DNA of 43,918 nucleotides from a virus, in IMG/VR virus record IMGVR_UViG_3300035070_001070, positions 1 to 43,918 of that record, one strand, 5' to 3'. This document shows, in pieces, positions 32,967 through 42,289 of this stretch; the stretch's first letter is position 1, and each line of letters starts with the position of its first letter. The notes below the pieces were generated by a model. It saw only the letters and a program-made list of their open reading frames with translations, ran no database searches and was not told the DNA's origin. Made by a program: the position numbers and the translations under genes.

Positions 32967-34358
32967 CTATCCTTCGAATAATACGAAGTTATTTGCTCCC
33001 ATTACACAAACACATCTCTCAGAAAGGAAGTTAACTTCCATTGCATCTAAGCTAGATGTTTTAGCACCACCAGCAGAACCAGTAATCCAAGTTTTGTAAC
33101 GTCTGTCTTCAGACTGTGAAGCTCGGTAACGAATGTGTAAGAACGGACGTTTAGCGTTTGCTCCAAGTACTTGGTCATAAACAGTAGTAGTTCCCGCAGG
33201 TACTAACATACCACTTACTTTACCTGAACCGATACCACCACGCATAGTAGGGTCGTTCAAGTATTTCCAATCAGACTTGTAGAAGTCATATCCTCTTCGG
33301 AATCCTACGAATCCTAAGTTTAATGCCATCTCCTTGTCGTTGTCGAATAGACCGTAAGAAGTACCACCAGAATAACCACCGTTTTGTTCAGCAATCATGT
33401 CATCAATTGCAAAGCCCATTGCTCTGTTGTTGAAGATTGCATTCTCTTCGATAGCTCCTTGTTTATCTAAACGAGCTACAATTGTATCCCAATCAGATAA
33501 AGAAACTGGATAACCACCAGACCAAACGTTACCACGTGCATTGATAGAGTAGAAGATACCGTCAGTACCAGCTACAGTAGCAATAGCTCCTGATGCAGCT
33601 TCAGCGGGAACAGCTTCAACCATTGAAGTTTCCAAGTAGTCATCGAAACGTAAACGAGTCTCGTGTTCAGACTTCATGTACCATAAGTAACCGCTTGCTC
33701 CATTTTCAGTTGCAATCTCTACCCATCCGATTTGAGCCATGTCAGAACCGTTTACAGCGTAGTTATCTTTTAAGATAATTGGCTTATTCTCAAGGATTAA
33801 GTCATCAGCCTCTAAAGAACCTGACATTCCGTTAGTACCTTTACCGAACTCAGAACCGTAAATGAATACAGTTAACGTATCAGCAGCAGCGAAAACTTGA
33901 CCTCCAGCTTCGTAATAAGCTACATCAAAAGTTCCTGCTCCAGTATTTACAGATGTTACAATCGCCTTGTTAGACCCTGAACCAGCGTTGTCAGAAATAT
34001 GAACTGTTTGACCAACACGAATCGCAATACTTCCTGTAGCTGGCACTAATGTGTCACTAACAGTAATAGTAGCAGTATCTGCTGCTGGTGCTGACCCTGA
34101 TGCACAGTCAATATATTTTGTATGTAAACGACCTTGTTCAGCCCATTTAATCAAATCAGAAGTAGAAGGAAGTTCAGCTCCAACCATTCTTAAAAATCCA
34201 GATACGGTACGGTTACCATATCTTGCGAATTCCGCGTCATATGTATCAGGTAAGTACTGATTCAAGAAGTCGAAATCGGTAATATAATTTGTAGCTAATG
34301 CTACTTGCTCGGAAGACGGTTGTAAATCAACGCCTCCTGCGGAAATTGTTCCAGCCAT
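32967..34358 (-). CDS. Major capsid protein (HK97-fold, crAss-like type)
   Basis: 463 residues in the expected place, after portal and scaffold genes. It begins with a short N-terminal arm (MAGTISAGGVDLQPSSEQVA). LIKWAEQGRLHTKY (near 69-82) resembles the N-terminal region of crAss-like capsid proteins. A Thr/Ala/Gly-rich beta insertion follows (about 85-175). Later come the long helix and loop parts (IDDMIAEQNGGYSGGTSYGL; LFDNDKEMALNLGFVGFRRG). C-terminal strands (RPFLHIRYRASQSEDRRYKT...VNFLSERCVCVMGANNFVLF) fit the HK97 fold. The strong terminator directly after it suits a highly expressed gene. Confidence 0.8.
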   Translation of the reverse strand: MAGTISAGGVDLQPSSEQVALATNYITDFDFLNQYLPDTYDAEFARYGNRTVSGFLRMVGAELPSTSDLIKWAEQGRLHTKYIDCASGSAPAADTATITVSDTLVPATGSIAIRVGQTVHISDNAGSGSNKAIVTSVNTGAGTFDVAYYEAGGQVFAAADTLTVFIYGSEFGKGTNGMSGSLEADDLILENKPIILKDNYAVNGSDMAQIGWVEIATENGASGYLWYMKSEHETRLRFDDYLETSMVEAVPAEAASGAIATVAGTDGIFYSINARGNVWSGGYPVSLSDWDTIVARLDKQGAIEENAIFNNRAMGFAIDDMIAEQNGGYSGGTSYGLFDNDKEMALNLGFVGFRRGYDFYKSDWKYLNDPTMRGGIGSGKVSGMLVPAGTTTVYDQVLGANAKRPFLHIRYRASQSEDRRYKTWITGSAGGAKTSSLDAMEVNFLSERCVCVMGANNFVLFEG

Positions 34359-34371
34359 TGTTTTTTAGTTT

Positions 34372-35472
34372 TTAGTTTCGTTTTTTAATTTTTAGTCCCT
34401 TTCCACTTCCGCTATCAACAGCTCTTGCTATAGGCTTGTCTCCGCTTCTTGTCTCTGGTACTTTGTGTCCTCCTAGTGTCGTGTTTTTAAACGACTTGGA
34501 CGTATCAGAAACGCTGTCTGCTTGACCTTGCTCATAAAAGAACTTAGCGTATGCTTCAGGGTTCATTGCCATTGATAATGCTTTATGATACCCAGATGCG
34601 TCTTTCATTAATCCCTGCTCGTCGGTGAACTTTTTAATGAAGTTAGTGATATCCGTTTGAGTATCCTTAACCTCGTTCACGTTTGACAACGGGAATGTGA
34701 TTGACTTGTCGTTAACCTTAAACTCAAAACCTTTGAAATCAGGGTTAAATACTTCATCTGTTTTTTTGCTAAACCATTCACGTTCACGTTTGGCTTGCTC
34801 TTGGCGTGTTGTTGCTTTACCAATGTATTCTCTGTAGGCTTTAATCTCCTCGCTCACTTCTTCAGAACCTTTCCCGTTAGACTCTAACGGTGTTGAATAT
34901 TTCTGTTTCTGTTCGTTAAGAAATTCAGTCGCCTTAGCGATTTCTCTTTTCTTTTTTCTTTGCTGACGTTTAATTTCTACATCGTCAGCAAAGTCCTCGT
35001 CATATGAAAACTTGTCGTTAATCAAGTCAGCGATATCTTCAGCATCAAGACCCTTCTCGGTTGCGCTGTAAAATCTAGCTAACTTTTCATCGTCATTCAA
35101 GTTATCAATACTCTCGTTCAACTTTAGGAAGTCATTAAGACCCCTTCCAGTTTCCTCTTTATATTTCAAGTAAGTTGAAACATCTTCTGGTAATTGTCTT
35201 TGCTCCTCTTTAGTTACAAATAAAGAATCAAGTGATTCCAGCTCCTTACCATGCTTATTCTTGAAGTAGTTTAAAATCTCAGCCTCGCTAAGTTCATTCT
35301 CTTCAATCGTTTCTTCAATTACTTCTTCTTCTTCTGTCTCTTCAGTGGTATTAACCACTTCAGGTTTAGTTTCTTCTTCTAGTCCTCCAACTTTTCTCAA
35401 AGCCTCTCTTTCGATATCCGAAGCAGACTTTGAACCCGTTGATTCAACGCTTTTTACAGTTATTTTTTCCAT
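34372..35472 (-). CDS. Scaffold-like assembly protein, 366 aa
   Basis: A highly charged, helical protein. It has an acidic N-terminal third (runs of Glu near residues 30-65), Lys/Arg-rich coiled-coil stretches (VEIKRQQRKKKREIAKATEF; RQEQAKREREWFSKKTDEVF) and a basic C-terminus (SGKGLKIKKRN). The conserved-looking KALSMAMNPEAYAKFFYEQG is near 300. This composition, and its position between portal and capsid genes, are typical of phage scaffolds. A TAAATTTG element upstream suggests its own promoter. Confidence 0.7.
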   Translation of the reverse strand: MEKITVKSVESTGSKSASDIEREALRKVGGLEEETKPEVVNTTEETEEEEVIEETIEENELSEAEILNYFKNKHGKELESLDSLFVTKEEQRQLPEDVSTYLKYKEETGRGLNDFLKLNESIDNLNDDEKLARFYSATEKGLDAEDIADLINDKFSYDEDFADDVEIKRQQRKKKREIAKATEFLNEQKQKYSTPLESNGKGSEEVSEEIKAYREYIGKATTRQEQAKREREWFSKKTDEVFNPDFKGFEFKVNDKSITFPLSNVNEVKDTQTDITNFIKKFTDEQGLMKDASGYHKALSMAMNPEAYAKFFYEQGQADSVSDTSKSFKNTTLGGHKVPETRSGDKPIARAVDSGSGKGLKIKKRN

Positions 35473-35487
35473 TTGATTTAATTTTTA

Positions 35488-35495
35488 CAAATTTA
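35488..35495 (-). promoter_or_regulatory. TAAATTTG promoter element for scaffold and capsid genes
   Basis: On the minus strand TAAATTTG fits TAnnTTTG and is followed by TAAAAATTAAATCAA before the ATG at 35472. The 51-base gap between portal and scaffold genes is very A/T-rich and otherwise empty. No clear -33 box is seen. Confidence 0.55.
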
Positions 35496-35523
35496 TGTAT
35501 TATATTTATTACTTATTTAAGCT

Positions 35524-37956
35524 CTATCTAGGGTCAAACTCAGCCATATCAAAGCCGTCCATCGAGTCTTCATTAGACTCAAAAGTCATAGGAGGCAAGT
35601 CAAACTGTCTCTGACTAATTAGTTTCGATTGCTGAGATGCTTGGATTCTAGTTCTGTCATCCTTAGCCTTCTCTTTTCTATCTTCCAACTGTTGTTTAAC
35701 CTGAACGTCAAGACCCTTTAACTTCATATTGAGGTTAAACTCCTGGTTCATTAAGTCTGACTTAAGTTGTGCTTCACGCTCTAATACAGATATAGATGAC
35801 TGACCTTCAGCCTGTTTAACTTGTATCTTAGCCTGAGCCTCTAACTGAATTTTTTGTGCTGCCGTTTGCGCTGCCATTTGTTGAGACTGCATTTGTTGTT
35901 GAGAAATCATTTGCTGTTCCTTCTCCTTCATCTTCTGCATGTAGTCTCTTCTCTGCTTACGCTTAACTTTTAGCAATTGGTTTGCCAACTTGATATTGTT
36001 TATTTCACGTATATCAATAGCATCCTCCAAATCAATTCCACCGTCTTGCAACGCTGCCTGAATATTTTGTTCTAGGAATGCTTTCTCTTCCTCGTCTGGA
36101 GCCACGTCAATAAAAATAGCAAAGTCAAACAAGTACAAGTCCTTAATATCATCGAGAATAGAAACATTATGCTTACCAATTTGGTTAATTAATTCATCCT
36201 TATACTCAGAGTATTCCAATAAATCTGAAATCATATATGCAATGCCTTCACTCAAAGTTCTACGCATATATATAGAAGCGTCAAGAATATGTCTTGTCGC
36301 AACGTTTGATGATAGTGCTGCCAACTTCTGTATACCAACCAATGCGTCTTGGTGTGGGGTAGATGCGTCCATAGCGTCATTAGCTCCAATCGCACCCTTC
36401 ATCTGATTCAGATAGTGATTGTACTGACTAATCAGTGACATAATCTTTGTCTGAGCCGAAGATGAGTTTAGTTGCGTGATTGGAACTCTTCCGTTATTAA
36501 AGTCTCCATCCTGAGTAAAACTTCTACCGATTACACTACCCGTTTGGAAGTATAGTCTCAAAGCGTCTTCAGGATTGTAAGCAGCACCGTTACCTAAGTC
36601 AATCTCATTCAAGCCGTCTGCGTCAATGAATACACCGTCTGGTACAATCTTAGCACTGACCTGTTGAAGTTTCATGTGGTTCATCTGCAATGCGTCTGCG
36701 AATGGAATCATTCTTGATACCAAAGACTCAATCGAACCTTTATACATTCTAGGAGCTACAGCCACGTAACCAGGCATTGCTCTTTGAGTTGCAGACTTAG
36801 GACGAACCATGTTCTCCATCAACTCCCATTTCAACATTATATTAGTTCCAGCGACCATGATACCCTCGTACCATACCTCAATTCTTTTTTCAATCTTCTC
36901 GAACTTGCCCTCCTCCATCATTTCCATTGGAGGGTTAAATGAATCATCTTTAGGTATAACCCTAGAATTTCCTTCGTCTAAATTCTTTTTCTTGTAAACA
37001 AAACTTTTCGTGGTCTTATATCTGAAGTTTAATAACGTACAAGTGTTCTCGTTATATAAAGTACTTTGACTCGATACCTCTGGGAAATAGTTAAGCCATG
37101 ACGTACTTGTCTTTTGAATTTCTGATAAATCGTCTGGAGTTAGTTTCGGGTCAATTCTTACCAGTTCTGATATTCCAATAGTCTCAACATCTCCCCAATA
37201 GAAGCAGTCCTTAAAGTGAGGGTCTTCCGTATAACTATGAATAACCCTTGCAGGGTCAATGTATTTAAGTTCAACTCCTCCACCGTCTAAGAAGCTGTGT
37301 TTTGCTACAGCCATTCCTATTACAGTTGAGTCATAATTTAGTCTAGTATTTAGGTCGTCGTAATGGTTCGACTTTAGAATAGTTGTAATAGCAATCTCTT
37401 CTGCTATTTCAATCCCTGGCTTATAATCCAATTGCATTTTCAGTTGCAATTCCTCATCATTCTCAGGCAGTGTATCTTTATCGTTTATGAATGTGTTTAT
37501 TCCAAAGTCTTGTCCTATCTTTTCTAAAATAGGTTTAGCCAGCATCTCTCCCTGAATCACATCCTGAAACTCAGTCTTTCTTTTTACCGACAACGCATCC
37601 TGAGAATCGGCTCTTACTTTAAATACCCTGTCAGCCATTCCGTTAACAACCAAGTCAACAAACTTAGGAGTAATAGATATTGGAGTCCAATCCAAGTTAA
37701 GGTAAGACAAGTCGCCATCAATAGCCAACTCGTTCTTGTACTTTTGGATAGGCTGTTCAGCTCTAGCATAAAGTCGCCTACGATTAAATTCGGCATCCCT
37801 TCCATAGTACTGACAACTGTTGTTATCCTTTCTGAACCACTCATACTGAATAGCTTGACCTATCTTTAGACCAAACTCTATGGTTGCTTTTTCAGCATCC
37901 GAGACAGGTTTCCCAGGGAAATTAACCGCCTTAATATCTAATTTTACCTTCTCCAT
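35524..37956 (-). CDS. Portal protein (crAss-like type)
   Basis: 810 residues, directly after the terminase with stop and start abutting. The N-terminal part (FGLKIGQAIQYEWFRKDNNS, then CQYYGRDAEFNRRRLYARAE), the core (LDWTPISITPKFVDLVVNGM), and the long helical segment with DAMDASTPHQDALVGIQKLA are the pattern of crAss-like portal proteins. The C-terminal 200 residues are a Gln/Lys-rich coiled coil (MKEKEQQMISQQQMQSQQMA), which would form the barrel inside the capsid. It forms the dodecameric DNA entry ring and contacts terminase and ring proteins. Confidence 0.82.
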   Translation of the reverse strand: MEKVKLDIKAVNFPGKPVSDAEKATIEFGLKIGQAIQYEWFRKDNNSCQYYGRDAEFNRRRLYARAEQPIQKYKNELAIDGDLSYLNLDWTPISITPKFVDLVVNGMADRVFKVRADSQDALSVKRKTEFQDVIQGEMLAKPILEKIGQDFGINTFINDKDTLPENDEELQLKMQLDYKPGIEIAEEIAITTILKSNHYDDLNTRLNYDSTVIGMAVAKHSFLDGGGVELKYIDPARVIHSYTEDPHFKDCFYWGDVETIGISELVRIDPKLTPDDLSEIQKTSTSWLNYFPEVSSQSTLYNENTCTLLNFRYKTTKSFVYKKKNLDEGNSRVIPKDDSFNPPMEMMEEGKFEKIEKRIEVWYEGIMVAGTNIMLKWELMENMVRPKSATQRAMPGYVAVAPRMYKGSIESLVSRMIPFADALQMNHMKLQQVSAKIVPDGVFIDADGLNEIDLGNGAAYNPEDALRLYFQTGSVIGRSFTQDGDFNNGRVPITQLNSSSAQTKIMSLISQYNHYLNQMKGAIGANDAMDASTPHQDALVGIQKLAALSSNVATRHILDASIYMRRTLSEGIAYMISDLLEYSEYKDELINQIGKHNVSILDDIKDLYLFDFAIFIDVAPDEEEKAFLEQNIQAALQDGGIDLEDAIDIREINNIKLANQLLKVKRKQRRDYMQKMKEKEQQMISQQQMQSQQMAAQTAAQKIQLEAQAKIQVKQAEGQSSISVLEREAQLKSDLMNQEFNLNMKLKGLDVQVKQQLEDRKEKAKDDRTRIQASQQSKLISQRQFDLPPMTFESNEDSMDGFDMAEFDPR

Positions 37957-40248
37957 TTATTTTAACAATTTGCTTTCTCTGCTAGTATTGTCATACCTAG
38001 CAAAGTTAATACTAATTTTTGGACTTTCTTTTTGCGGTGTATAGAGGTGTTTTTGGTTCGCTATTATAGCTAAACCTGATGATATAGAGGCATCATGCTT
38101 GGTTCTATTGCTGATGTCAAATCCAGCCCAATCCGTTAATGTCCTATTGAAATGCATCACCCCAATCTCGTCGCTTGGTCGATACGTTCCGTCCCTATCA
38201 TATCCAACATACTTCTCTATAAACGATTCAATAGCAGCAGCGTGTGCTTGCTTTACGTCTTCGCTTGAGTTCGGTATCCCTCCTAGTTCTCTCTCGGTTA
38301 CAGACAACTTTGCAAAAATCTTATCAGGTCTATTCATGCTATACCCACGATATCCTCTATTCTTGAGGTGATATAAAAGCCTCGGCTTGTTGTTCTCTGC
38401 AAGTATTGGCATCCCATAAAACACCAATGCCATTAATACTTCCTCGAAAAATATCTCAGCAGTCTGAGGTCTAGCGATATACTCCAAAAATATTTCGTTT
38501 GTAGGAGCACCGTCACTCATATGAAACTTAGTAACTCCGTGAAGTGCTCCGTTTGAACCACCTCCACCAACAGTTCCAGATATATCGTAACTATCGCAAC
38601 CGAACGAGCCAATAAGTTCATTTGCAGGATACTTCCTACCGTTCTTCATGTAGTACTTATTCTGCATGCTCTTAGGAGGCAACCATGAGACAAGAAATCT
38701 TCCATTCCTGTCAGGACTCCAAACAACTTCAGTATCCTTCTCCCCATTCTTCCAATGGAAAGAACCTCTAGTAACCATGTGGCTATTCATAGCCCCGTCG
38801 TTGTAATCTATTTGGTCGTATATCTTTGTTAGGTTAAATATTGATGACTTACTTTCATCTCTAAATGCGTGTGACTCGCTCCTTGGATACTGACGATAAA
38901 ATTCGTTCAACGCATCAGCATCGTTTTTAAGAGAGTCAACCTCCGCCTCCCAAAAGTCAATAGCTCCGTTGTCTATTAGTTCACCATCTACGCCTATTAT
39001 AGGCTTCTCAGGCTTTCTATGCACAGGCATTCCATATCTATCTATGAATCCCTCCATATTATCCTCCATAGGAATGAATAGAGCATACATACCGCTCTTT
39101 GTTTGACCATTCTTATTTCTATTACCTACCTTTGAATCAAAGTATAAAGACTTGAAGTTGCTACCACCCTTATTTAATGCGTTACAAGTTGAACCCATCA
39201 TACACTTCCCAATAATCTTTCTACCTAGACGTAAACAAGTTTTTGTTACACGCCAGTTATTTAGAATATTATTCGGAGGTAATACCTTTCCGCTTTCATC
39301 ATGCGCTAGTCTTAATAATTTTTCACCATCATATGAGTTGTCGTCTGTATTCTTCCAATCTATTGTTGTATCTAAGCCATCTACAGAGTTTTCGTCCTCC
39401 TCGATGTACATGTTTTTCTTGGTAATTTTTGATGCTGGAACTCTAAAAGCTAGTTCTGTCTTAGGTTTATCCATACCATCCTGCACTGGCTTGAAAAAGA
39501 ACGGTTGCTTATTAAAAATTGGAACCACCTTGTCGGTAAACATTTTCTTAGCATCAGCCCCTGTCTTAGATAAGATACCTAAACGCGCATTTCTTGAAAG
39601 TGTTCCAACATTATTAAGTTCAGATGAAGCCATGAATGAAAATCCTGAACGTCTAATTTTTAGGTAAGACATTCCGTAACATCTTTTGTCTGCAACACAA
39701 GCCTCCCAAAAAAGCCATAGTATTCTGTTCGCCTCTCTAAACTCAGGATACCCAATATCAATCGAGTCCCATTGCATGTACTTATAGTGTGAGCCTGTTA
39801 TGTATGTAGGCTCTCCATTGTTCATGAACCAAAAGCCTTGCTCTCTTCTGTCGAACTCAGTCTCAATATAATCAACCCACCTGTTCTTAAACTCTTTTGA
39901 CTTTCTTTGCCATTGGAAAATAGAGTGAATCTTTTTAAGTTCCGCTGGCTCTTCTTTCCGTTCCCAGTACTGGTCTTCTTTCTTTTTACTTCTCTTGTAT
40001 ATAAATTTTGGAGTAGGAGGTAGTGCAATTTTTAGTCCATCTATATCATAAATATCCCCTATCGTCCCATCCTTAGATATGACAACTAAATCGTATTTTT
40101 CATCGTAACCGTAGTCCCAACTCTTAGCCTTATTTCTATTTCGAATGGCTATGGCTGGAACGTGACCCTTTACTAATGTGTAAAGACTCCTAGGTTGCTC
40201 TTCGTTCTGCAAATCCTGATTCTCGCTCATTGCTGTTCGGGTTTTCAA
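37957..40248 (-). CDS. Large terminase subunit
   Basis: 763 residues with the two terminase domains. The ATPase has a degenerate Walker A (YLKIRRSGFSFMASS, about 195-209), as in crAss-like terminases where the usual GKS/T is replaced. Walker B is LLRLAHDESG (311-320). The RNase-H-like nuclease has ELIGSFGCDSYDISG (Asp 552), LVFYGMPILAENNKPRLLYH further on, and KHDASISSGLAI near 718 with the last acidic residue. It packages DNA into the capsid. The upstream gene overlaps its start by 59 bases; a start at Met 7 (MSENQDLQ) would shorten the overlap. Confidence 0.88.
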   Translation of the reverse strand: MKTRTAMSENQDLQNEEQPRSLYTLVKGHVPAIAIRNRNKAKSWDYGYDEKYDLVVISKDGTIGDIYDIDGLKIALPPTPKFIYKRSKKKEDQYWERKEEPAELKKIHSIFQWQRKSKEFKNRWVDYIETEFDRREQGFWFMNNGEPTYITGSHYKYMQWDSIDIGYPEFREANRILWLFWEACVADKRCYGMSYLKIRRSGFSFMASSELNNVGTLSRNARLGILSKTGADAKKMFTDKVVPIFNKQPFFFKPVQDGMDKPKTELAFRVPASKITKKNMYIEEDENSVDGLDTTIDWKNTDDNSYDGEKLLRLAHDESGKVLPPNNILNNWRVTKTCLRLGRKIIGKCMMGSTCNALNKGGSNFKSLYFDSKVGNRNKNGQTKSGMYALFIPMEDNMEGFIDRYGMPVHRKPEKPIIGVDGELIDNGAIDFWEAEVDSLKNDADALNEFYRQYPRSESHAFRDESKSSIFNLTKIYDQIDYNDGAMNSHMVTRGSFHWKNGEKDTEVVWSPDRNGRFLVSWLPPKSMQNKYYMKNGRKYPANELIGSFGCDSYDISGTVGGGGSNGALHGVTKFHMSDGAPTNEIFLEYIARPQTAEIFFEEVLMALVFYGMPILAENNKPRLLYHLKNRGYRGYSMNRPDKIFAKLSVTERELGGIPNSSEDVKQAHAAAIESFIEKYVGYDRDGTYRPSDEIGVMHFNRTLTDWAGFDISNRTKHDASISSGLAIIANQKHLYTPQKESPKISINFARYDNTSRESKLLK

Positions 40249-40486
40249 TCATTTCGTTCAAGTTCTCTTCCTCTTCTTCTACCTTGCTTAGTATCTCAAA
40301 CGCATCAAATATAGCCTGTTTCTTGGCTGCAGCTGCGTTCTTCATCTTGTCTGCTGCAAGTCCTGAGTCTTCCTCGTCTGAGCCTTGCTTTATGATTATA
40401 CTTTCTGCTATCTTAATTAGCTCGTTAACCGCAGTCCTTCCTGACTTGATTAGTCTTCTCTTTTGATTTACTTGTTCGTCTTCCAT
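40190..40486 (-). CDS. Small acidic coiled-coil protein at the TerS position, 98 aa
   Basis: It begins basic (MEDEQVNQKRRLIKSGRTAV) and continues as an acidic coiled coil (FEILSKVEEEEENLNEMIEN). It lies just before the large terminase gene and overlaps it. No helix-turn-helix typical of small terminase subunits is evident, so the call rests only on place, size and helical nature. It may equally be another packaging factor. Confidence 0.5.
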   Translation of the reverse strand: MEDEQVNQKRRLIKSGRTAVNELIKIAESIIIKQGSDEEDSGLAADKMKNAAAAKKQAIFDAFEILSKVEEEEENLNEMIENPNSNERESGFAERRAT

Positions 40487-41049
40487 TATAATTTAGCTAC
40501 TAAGTGACTATTGTAAATTCTATATAAAGTCTCGTCATCAACCTTGAACTCATACTCAGAGTTTGGAGCAAAACTTATCATATCTCCTTTACTGATACCA
40601 ATGCTTTTTAGGTATGGGCTTGGGTATACGACTTCTCCTCTTAACGGTTCATGTTTAGACCCCTTGTTTATAACTGAGTTGTCTGCCTTTACAGGCTTAA
40701 CGAATGACGACTTGCTATCACAAATCCATTCGCCATCGTGCTTATACATGTAGTACTGGTCAGGGTCAATTGCAAACATATCATCAAACAGAAACGACTT
40801 TCCGCTCCGTTCCTTTCCATTCATTGCATTGTAAAACTTAAATACATTGTGATGGACTAGAAGTGTATCTCCGATGGCTATATCTCCACTGTATCCTACA
40901 GGGACGTTTATAACCTCGGCAAATCTATTCGAAGCTGTATGGTCTTCCTTAGATGAACTCGTTATAAACTGAATTCCTCCAATATCGACAATATTGTCAT
41001 ACCTTCTATCCTTCAACGGTTTTACTAGAAAACTGTGAGGTGACTGCAT
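40486..41049 (-). CDS. GroES-like co-chaperonin, 187 aa
   Basis: The layout follows GroES: an entry strand FLVKPL (7-12), then DIGGIQFITSS (22-32), the place of the mobile loop around 30-42, RFAEVINVP (42-50), and GDIAIGDTLLVHHNVFK (55-71). The end of the protein repeats the second half: LRGEVVYPSP, ISKGDMISFAPNSEYEFKVD, then ETLYRIYNSHLVAKL. FVKPV at 116-120 echoes the first entry strand. This is either a barrel with a large insertion or two barrels in tandem. Family knowledge: T4 gp31 replaces host GroES so that GroEL can fold the capsid protein. It sits upstream of the terminase, portal and capsid genes. Confidence 0.68.
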   Translation of the reverse strand: MQSPHSFLVKPLKDRRYDNIVDIGGIQFITSSSKEDHTASNRFAEVINVPVGYSGDIAIGDTLLVHHNVFKFYNAMNGKERSGKSFLFDDMFAIDPDQYYMYKHDGEWICDSKSSFVKPVKADNSVINKGSKHEPLRGEVVYPSPYLKSIGISKGDMISFAPNSEYEFKVDDETLYRIYNSHLVAKL

Positions 41050-41052
41050 ATG

Positions 41053-41271
41053 TTATATATTTATATTGTATTCTATTGTGTGTGGGGTTGTAATGCTTAT
41101 TGATTTCCATTTAACAACCTCGCTATTTTCATTCTCAATCCAAATGGTAATACTATCGTCAGTCTTTATGATGTCATATATCAAATGCGCTCCGTTAATA
41201 ACAGATTGCCCAACGATGTAATTCATCGACGACTTATAATCTGTTCCTATAGATACTTTTCTTATTACCAT
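41053..41271 (-). CDS. Hypothetical small beta-rich protein, 72 aa
   Basis: I do not recognise a named family. The sequence (VIRKVSIGTDYKSSMNYIVG, then QSVINGAHLIYDIIKTDDSI) reads as an all-beta domain with an exposed Trp/Lys-rich strand (SEVVKWKSISI). It lies 3 bases from the GroES-like gene, so both are expressed together. Similar small proteins occur next to the terminase in related phages, as far as I recall. Confidence 0.65.
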   Translation of the reverse strand: MVIRKVSIGTDYKSSMNYIVGQSVINGAHLIYDIIKTDDSITIWIENENSEVVKWKSISITTPHTIEYNINI

Positions 41272-41281
41272 TAAAGTTTAT

Positions 41282-42289
41282 TTAAGACATTTTCCAAATG
41301 GTGATTGCAGCTGAAGGAATTGCTCCCCAAGATGTAGAATTAAATGATAATAATAATCCCTCATTTGAACCAGAGCTATCACGTAAGAGTTCAAAGCGCA
41401 GAACATCAGTAGCAGTAACTGTAACCATAAATGAATTCGATTCTGATGTAGTAACGTCTGACGGTAGTAAATAAAATGAATTAGTGTATCCATTTACCAC
41501 ATCATTTAAAAGATGTCTGTATAGTAAAACAGCTGTCCCACCTACGCCAATTGCTCTAGATAAGTTAAGTTGGGTATTTATAAAATACGTTCCAGTCTCA
41601 TTAAATTTTAACGAACCATCTGCAAATAACATAACGGGGTCTAAGATAGTCCCCGATGCAGGACCAAAAGAAATATCCATTTCTATAGCTAACCCAGATG
41701 GAACTTGACTAGACCCAGACGCACTAGTTAATACCATCTCTGCACTACCCCCGAGTGGTGTAACCCAAATTGGTTCGCCTGTTGGCTTAGACCCAAGAAC
41801 CTTTGTCCCATCATTAATTATGTTATCTGAATCTATCAGCGCACCCATAACCCATAAAGCCCCGCCAGAAACAATCTTTAGATTATCTATTTCAGAATAT
41901 GATGTCCCAGTAGAAATAAAGAATCCAGTTGTTGATACGTTACCAGCATCAAGAACATCTTGTAGTGGTGCTGTTAACAAAGATATATTTATCCATTCAG
42001 TCGCTAACCCTGTAGATGATAAAACTTGACCAGCCGTACCTACGCTTAATAATGAATCTGTAACTGTTCCTGTAATAGAAATGTTCCCAGTTAATGAAAT
42101 ATTACCAGTAAGATTAATATCGTTAATAGCAACGTTATCATTGTCTAAGACAATTTGAAGTGTAGACAATCCTAATATATCCCCTAAGGAATAATTTTTT
42201 GTTTGATTTGCATTATCAACATCAGTGCCTATAACCTTATCGCTTAAAGTTGGTACTGAATCTATAATGTATGAACTTATCTTACCCAT
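41282..42289 (-). CDS. Fibre-like protein with C-terminal C1q/TNF-like domain, 335 aa
   Basis: The N-terminus MGKISSYIIDSVPTLSDKVI and the following GTDVDNANQTKNYSLGDI are a typical virion-attachment start for phage fibres. Next are short repeats (INLTGNISLTGNISITGTVT, 58-77) like a triple beta-helix shaft, and a variable middle. The C-terminal 130 residues (DGSLKFNETGTYFINTQLNL ... SFMVTVTATDVLRFELLRDS) look like a C1q/TNF-type jelly roll, used by fibres to bind receptors. It may be a head or tail fibre that determines host range. Confidence 0.72.
   Translation of the reverse strand: MGKISSYIIDSVPTLSDKVIGTDVDNANQTKNYSLGDILGLSTLQIVLDNDNVAINDINLTGNISLTGNISITGTVTDSLLSVGTAGQVLSSTGLATEWINISLLTAPLQDVLDAGNVSTTGFFISTGTSYSEIDNLKIVSGGALWVMGALIDSDNIINDGTKVLGSKPTGEPIWVTPLGGSAEMVLTSASGSSQVPSGLAIEMDISFGPASGTILDPVMLFADGSLKFNETGTYFINTQLNLSRAIGVGGTAVLLYRHLLNDVVNGYTNSFYLLPSDVTTSESNSFMVTVTATDVLRFELLRDSSGSNEGLLLSFNSTSWGAIPSAAITIWKMS

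Noticed and set aside
37614-37844. Minus-strand frame of 76 codons within the portal gene
   Set aside because: It lies in another frame of the portal gene, whose product has a clear family pattern through this region.
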